Positions 57,760 to 64,000 of a DNA stretch of 64,000 nt are shown one piece after another. This DNA is from Epiperipatus broadwayi (taxonomy: Eukaryota > Onychophora > Udeonychophora > Euonychophora > Peripatidae). The DNA lies in NCBI GenBank assembly GCA_028023455.1, contig JAQFVV010006220.1:8287852-8351851 (forward strand), in the 5' to 3' direction. The notes below the pieces were generated by a model that was not told where the DNA came from, made no database searches, and saw only the letters and a list, made by a program, of their open reading frames with translations. Numbering within the stretch: the first letter of the stretch is position 1; each line of letters opens with the position of its first letter. The position numbers and the translations under genes are program-made.

Positions 57760-60700
57760 AATTAATGTCTCAGTTAAAACTGTTAGATATCTGAGAAATA
57801 TAGAGTTTTATGGCCTTAAACTCAATAGATAGGGGTCAGTAAATTCAAAAATCTGGTCCATATATGTCAGAAAATTGGCTTGCCATATATATACCATCAA
57901 TCACATAATAATAACAACCTTAACCAAATAGTGTAGACATTTAGAATTTGCCCTGCTCAATTTCTTTAATGCCCTTAAACAGTAATCAAAGGCATTCATT
58001 TCAGTTAATAGTAAATTTCTTTTTGCATAAAGTACTAGTAATAACTAAACTTATTTAAAGCTATATACTGATGCAAACGTTTTAAATCTGTGAATATATT
58101 TGAAAAAATGTAAAAAAAACATTTCAAAGTAATATTCAATTGATATTTTCTTATTTCATGAATAAAATATAAGGATATTAAAAAACCAGAGTTAAGAGCA
58201 TTCTATTAACTAAAATAAATATTGAGCAAAACATGCTTTTTTAAAACAGTAAAACCATTTAATAGGAAATTTGAATTAAGAGCTATCTACTAGACAATTT
58301 ATGACTCAATATCTGTATTGATTCATAGCTTATAATTAGATTTATATTTGCCTAGACTCATCCCCCCCCCCACAAATGCTACTCATCATAATCAATTAGG
58401 TATTAAATCTCTCTCTAAATATATATTCTAACTAACTATTGTTATATAAAAGATTAAATAAATTGCAAACCCTTACCTCTGACATTTAACTATTATGGTT
58501 AAGGATTGTCTTCTTGTCTGCTGTTTTTCTGTAGTAAATACTGAAGAGAGTTTTGCCTAGCTAAAGGGATTCTTAAGAGCTATTTTAATTACTTTTATTT
58601 TTTATAAACTATTATCAGATCATTTATTTTTTTCTTGGCACAATATTATAAGTATTGGACTTTTTGCAGTTACAAAATAATTTTTTTTTAACAATGTTGA
58701 TGTAAAAAAAAAAAAAATTATTCTAAGAGTAAACATGATTAATGCTAGGAAAATTTGTGAAGTTATGTCTTCTGTTATTGTTTATATAAAGAATTACACT
58801 AAAACAAATTATTTTAAAATTTATAAGATCTTGGTAATCTTTTTATCTATAGAAGTAAAACACAATATGACAAAAAGCATAGTTTTGGTTTAATGAGTTT
58901 CATTAATAGGTAAATAAACTTAATAAAATGATAATATTGAAATTTAAATCCTATTATTACAGTGGATACAATAATATGGGCATTTTCTTGATCAGGGATT
59001 TAATTTTGCATTTATCAGAATTGTATGTTGTACATAATTTACTTTCAACATAAAATTAAAACTTGGAAAACAAAAGTTTTTAAATGAATTTGATTATTTA
59101 AAAATATACAGATGTATATTTCTTATTAACTGTCTATTCTTTGATATTTACATTCCTTCAATCTTAATAATGAAAATGACAATGTTGCATTTATGTCTGA
59201 GATTTTGTCCATTAGGAAAAAACAAGCTGGTAATTCAGAAAAAGAATTGAGTATCTTCATTTTTTTTAAAGAAAATTCTTAAGTGCTTCAAGAATTAATA
59301 AAAATTAACTAAAATCTTTACCAGAGATTAAAAAAGACTCAGAAAGTATAACAAAAATTACATAAACTGTGAAATAGAAATTCAATATTTTCACATTAAA
59401 AGAGATATATTGCTCAATGGGAATGTAGAAACTGATGAATCACAAGTTTTAGTTAAAGAAAAATAATAATGTCTCTTTTCCTTAAGAACTTATCACTAAA
59501 ATTGAAAATAAAGTGTATGTAATAGATGTTAGACATCATAACTCTCAGTCAGAAAATGAATAATCTCAAGGTAGATTCTTTAAACATTTCCATACAGAAT
59601 ACTAATTTTCAAAAAGAACTGCTAAAATTACTAGTCAAAAAAAAAAATAGAAATAAAACAAACAAAAAGAAACTAGGCTTCATCTTGTAATTATAGATTT
59701 ATATTATCAAATTAATTGCCTCTTTTAGTTTTTCCTTTCTTGTTTTTTTTTTCGCTAACCTTTTATATCAATGTTTCTTTTTAAACTTTTATTCTTGTAT
59801 GTTATCACTGCTAATGAATTCAAAACTCTTAATATGGATAGATAGTTTTTTGATCATCTCTCAATGGTTTTTTGCAAATTTATATCCAAGGCCTAATAAA
59901 TGTCAGTATTATTAATCTTCATCATTTGACTTTGCATGCCCTGACATCTCTCCTAAATCAATGTTATCCTAGTGTATAGTTATTACATTTTCATCTCATT
60001 GTAATCTTTCTTTTATGTTTTCAACTTCTTAAATTATTTTGAAATATAATAATGTTTTATGTATTTACCTGGAAAATGAAATATCTGGTATGTGTCAATT
60101 TGAATAACTGAGATATCTTCTACTATCATGATGTATACCACTATCTTTGCTAGACATACTTTTCTAGTGTAAGGTTTGTTTTGTTGTTAATCTGTCTCAT
60201 TTCTCACTATTTCATTAATTCATCTTCAGTAAACTGCTGTTATTGAATTTGCTCATTTTCTTGAATCATTTTCTGATGAAGTACCAAAACTTATTTCTAC
60301 AATTTATCAATCCACTGATCTAAGTCAAGGTTATCAGACACTGAAACTTTTCTGCATTTTTGTGACACATAGGATTAAAATCTCCACAAAACAAAGCAGG
60401 CAGTTAAATGTTTTTTCCCACCACGGCCTTGTAGTTTCATAACATGTTTGGCAATTATAAAAAAACTTAAATTTGAATTTTGAAATTTTTTCACATCATA
60501 ATCATTGCATTTTATTTCAAAGTATATAGCCATAGCTAAACCTAGATAATCATACAATTGTGTTTGGTAAATGTGTATTTATTTATTTTTTATCTAGCAA
60601 GTAAAGGTTCCAGGTTAATATGAATTGTTAGCTATCAATGTGCTGATTATAGAAATATGATTTCTAGTACATGGCAACCTTCACTAATGGCTGAGAAAAT

Positions 60701-61580
60701 ACTATTGTCATCTAGACACTGAGCCCATGGTATTACAAACAACTTTATATATTGCATATAATAAATAGTCTTATAAAATTTAATCATTGATCAGATGATA
60801 TTAAAGTTGAGAATTGCTTTTATTTCCTATTTTATGTAAGTTAAAAAATAAAGTGATTTGTTGTTATTAACACTTATAACCATGGGGGGGGGGTACCCAC
60901 AAAAAATAAAAATGTGATTTCTGATAAGATCTATAAAATTGTTCAAGTAGATTGGCCTAGGTTCAAATCCATGGGTAGTTTGAATTTTAGACTTTTAGCT
61001 TGAATAATGAAATGGAATTAAAAATAGTTGTTATATGCATAACTGCATTATTTCCAACTCTAAGACTCACTGATACAGACAAAAACCGAAAATGGTTTGA
61101 GAATGGAGATTTAAATGCACATCCAGTAGTAATTATTGCTTAATCCAGCTTCTATAAATGATACTAGAATAGATAACTGCTCTTGTTTTATCATTTATTG
61201 TGTAAGCTAAAAAATTAAATGATTAGTTATTATTTTTAAAAATTAGTAAAATTATTAATTACTAGGAACAAAGTGAGATTTGTTTGTTTCTAATATTTTA
61301 TATATATTTAACTTCAATTCTATTTTCAAACAAAAGAACAACCCTAAAAAATAAAATAGCATTATAAATGTATTTATTTCCAAGGAGATATGATTCCATG
61401 AACATATGAGGCATATATCATTGGTATTCATACATGGAACTATATGAAATAAAATAAAAATGCTATAATTTTATTTTTAATCAATAAATTCCAAGTACAC
61501 TTTTTTCAAAAGGTATTATCCTTTAAGATTGTTTTTAACTTTTTCTGTTAATGCTTCTGTCATATCCAATAAACTAAGAC
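57760..61580. other. AT-rich noncoding region
   Basis: No supported gene or family repeat. C10 (about 58363) and G9 (about 60884) runs are the only striking features. Confidence 0.5.
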
Positions 61581-61582
61581 AA

Positions 61583-61812
61583 TTAGGTCTTTGCAGTGTG
61601 AGATGAATGGCTGAACAGATCACCACTGAGTACTTTCCCATTTTTATTGCTAGTCATGATTACTTCAACATCATCAACTATTGGTTTTTCAATTGTCACA
61701 TGGTTTTCTCTACTTCCAGTCATAGCCAAGTATTTAGTAACTACCTGAGACCAATCAACAACTTCTTCTATATGCTGAGGATTGTGAACTTGGGAACTCT
61801 GTAGCAAAGTAT
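61583..61812 (-). CDS. Candidate 3' terminal exon of an unidentified host gene
   Basis: On the - strand a textbook acceptor (TTTTTATTTTTATTTTTCAG, ending at 61813) precedes an open frame entered in phase 1: TLLQSSQVHNPQHIEEVVDW, then SQVVTKYLAMTGSRENHVTI and EKPIVDDVEVIMTSNKNGKV, ending SSHTAKT and TAA at 61583-61585. Composition is typical of a real hydrophilic protein and unlike the surrounding AT-driven frames. AATAAA reads in antisense as TTTATT, and no clear poly(A) signal was confirmed downstream. I do not recognise the protein. It is hydrophilic with no membrane segment (the hydrophobic stretch upstream is intron). Confidence 0.5.
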
Positions 61813-64000
61813 CTGAAAAATAAAAATAAAAACATAAAATGAAAATAATGGTGAAACTGCATGCTAGAAAGTTCCCTATTTTGTTTTCAATGATTAAAGC
61901 AACATTTTCATAGTGAATTTTCAATGAAGAAGTCTTATGCAATGAATGTTTATTAAATTATAATATTTTTATGAACCATAAGAAATTATATTTTAAAAAA
62001 TTTGTCAATAATAATTTTACAAACTTATAAAACCATGCGTTTTCAAGTCATTCAAAAAAGATATCCTTTATCCCCTTTTAATTTCAAATGTAAATAATAA
62101 TATAATGAAAATTGATTTTAAAAATATATCGCATTCATTTTTGCTAATTACAGAATTATTAATTGTAATGCATTCATTAGATATGTTTTAAATAATATTG
62201 TATAAACTTATAAAAAAAATTTCAAACATGGTAATACTTGACATATGATAATAGAGTTATTCGATGTTTTACAAATTATATTAATTACATAAGTCAGGAA
62301 TGCTCAAAGTATCACTGTATTTATTAGATCCATGAACTGCCATTGTTTTTATCATTGATCAACTTATCTTTATATTCCCATGTGCATGCATTCACACTTA
62401 TGTTTATATAAATACGTACAAATTACTGTATTGCTATAAGCATCTATGCGTCAGTTTTAGAATAAAAATAATAATAATAATTTCTTTTTATAAATGAATT
62501 TAATATAGTTTTCTTCTTTGATGTTTGTAATAATATCAAATGCATTTCTGTGTAAGGAAAAGAATATCTAAAGTATATTGTCATTTTTATTTAAAAATCA
62601 TAAAGTTAAACCTAAAAGTTTTTTAAAAAAATAACCTTAACAAAAAATAAAATTATTGCATTATGAAGATTCTTTTAATTAAACAAAATTAATAAAATAT
62701 AGAGATATAATGAAGAGAAGAAGATAATTGAAAGTTTAATAATAATAAAAAGTGAACTTCAAAGTAAAAAAAAAAATAGCAATAACGAACATACATTTCA
62801 ATTATATACATGCATTTAAGTTAAAAACAGGAAATACGTTTGTCAGAAAATAATGATATGAAAGAGAGATTATTAAGATAGCGGAATCAATTACTTGAAT
62901 TAATAAGAATAAAATGTAATCATGTGTTCATTGGCTTTATTCCTTCTAAAATCAATATTAAAAACTTTGATTTCTATAAGATAATTTACTTGAAGATGAA
63001 TTCGAAAGTTGAAGCAAGTTATTTATATATTTATAGTTAAATACATCTTGAGGTGTAGCATCTTCAGGTGAATTTTTGGTCTAAGTTTTTTTAAATATAT
63101 ATATAAAATTCTAGTTAAACATTTCAGTTTATTTATATTTATTATCGTTTAATTTGACATGCTGCAATATTATTAAATAGTAATTTACAACATATAAATA
63201 TTTGCTTTGTTGTAGGTATAAAAAAACCTATATAATATAATTCAAAGATCTCATGATATAATGCTTAAAGTATCTGACTCTTGAAAGTTGAACCAAAGCC
63301 ATGTGAATTTTGAAAAAAATTTTAGGCTCTCCACGATCAACACTGATTGACTTCCAGTATCAATCAATAAATGGATAGCTAGTTATTGTTAGAGTCAGGG
63401 AAAGATCTTAGATTAATCAGGTTAAGTAGATGGGGGCTAACATACTGATTGTAAAGTCAAAAAAGCAATGATAAACATTGTGTGCTTTTCACCATTAGTA
63501 GAAGAGGTGTCTTATTTTTATGGGCACTGAGCTTGTGGCGTATCTATATATAGTTTTATAATTACAAAAAAAAAAAAAAAACATATATTAAATTTTTTAA
63601 ATATATTAAACTTTTACAAATATAGATAAACAAAATTTTCCAGATTTCATTAATTACATAGTAATGATACATTTCAATAACCATAAAAGTTGCAATTTAA
63701 GCAAAGAGTAGAATCAGTGAGATTAGATGATTGAAAAACCCAGATTTCTTCTTTAATTGGAAGGCCTTGCTTTTCACAGTTTCCAATCCATTGCCTTTTA
63801 CTTTTCTTTCATTGAAGTGAAGTTTTGAAATTTTTAACACTTTAAAGTGTTTAAAACAAGACATACTGATTGAATAGCTACATAAGTCAGACATTGAATC
63901 AATGCAAGCTGGGGAAATCTATAATTCTATTCTTTTGTCAAAAAATCAAGCTTTCAATTTGTATATCAATAAAATCATTAAAGTGGATGCCTTGATTGAT
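61813..64000. other. AT-rich sequence, probably intron of the 61.6-kb gene
   Basis: No further exon could be picked out. A - frame at 63894-63697 (with KLHFNERKVKGNGLETVKSK) has mildly coding-like composition, but no convincing splice sites were seen. Confidence 0.35.

Noticed and set aside
1-64000. CRISPR arrays, bacterial operons, ribosome-binding sites
   Set aside because: Sequence is eukaryotic with introns and retroelements; none of the tandem repeats has a CRISPR-like spacer layout.

Overview
This is eukaryotic nuclear DNA, very AT-rich (roughly three quarters A+T by eye), with almost no host coding sequence and a dense, deeply nested load of transposable elements. There are no operons, CRISPR arrays or rRNA genes. 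The one host gene I can name is the 3' terminal exon of an inositol hexakisphosphate kinase (IP6K), + strand at about 34.29-34.82 kb. The mix of Penelope-like, Merlin, piggyBac-like, Ty3/gypsy, RTE-like LINE and tRNA-derived SINE sequences, plus a very large apparent intron, fits an invertebrate animal. I lean to a mollusc (possibly a cephalopod), but the sequence does not prove it.

Layout. 1-1.46 kb: imperfect fold-back. 2.73-3.0 kb: perfect 218-bp palindrome. 3.0-26.5 kb: one nested complex. A degraded + strand Ty3/gypsy element (A) carries a Merlin transposon at 4259-6614 with an exact 8-bp target duplication. Its reverse transcriptase is split by a 16.8-kb - strand LTR element (B, 8410-25257). 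One LTR of B holds a 1.7-kb TRIM (9776-11475). The other LTR holds a head-to-head pair of Penelope-like elements (about 19.0-23.2 kb) and a probable solo LTR (24316-24996). The inside of B holds two gag-like remnants and further LTR-like debris.

26.5-34.3 kb: probable IP6K intron, with a - strand gypsy pol remnant at 29.8-33.3 kb and a SINE at 33.85-34.06 kb. 34.3-35.6 kb: IP6K last exon and 3' UTR, followed by a head-to-head SINE pair. 36.7-39.5 kb and 48.6-50.3 kb: two clusters of one repeat family whose conserved core resembles a hammerhead ribozyme (CTGATGA, stem II, GAAA). The first cluster is interrupted by a piggyBac-like remnant. 43.4-44.1 kb: solo LTR of the TRIM family with a perfect 5-bp target duplication. 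46.3-47.2 kb: Penelope GIY-YIG fragment between inverted arms. 55.3-55.8 kb: fold-back. 55.85-57.4 kb: RTE-like LINE remnant. 57.5 kb and 61.6 kb: two candidate host exons on the - strand that I cannot name. The rest is AT-rich noncoding sequence.

The genes do not form a pathway. The main value of the window is a readable insertion order (A, then B, then TRIM and Penelope; Merlin into A separately) and the repeat family with hammerhead-like cores.
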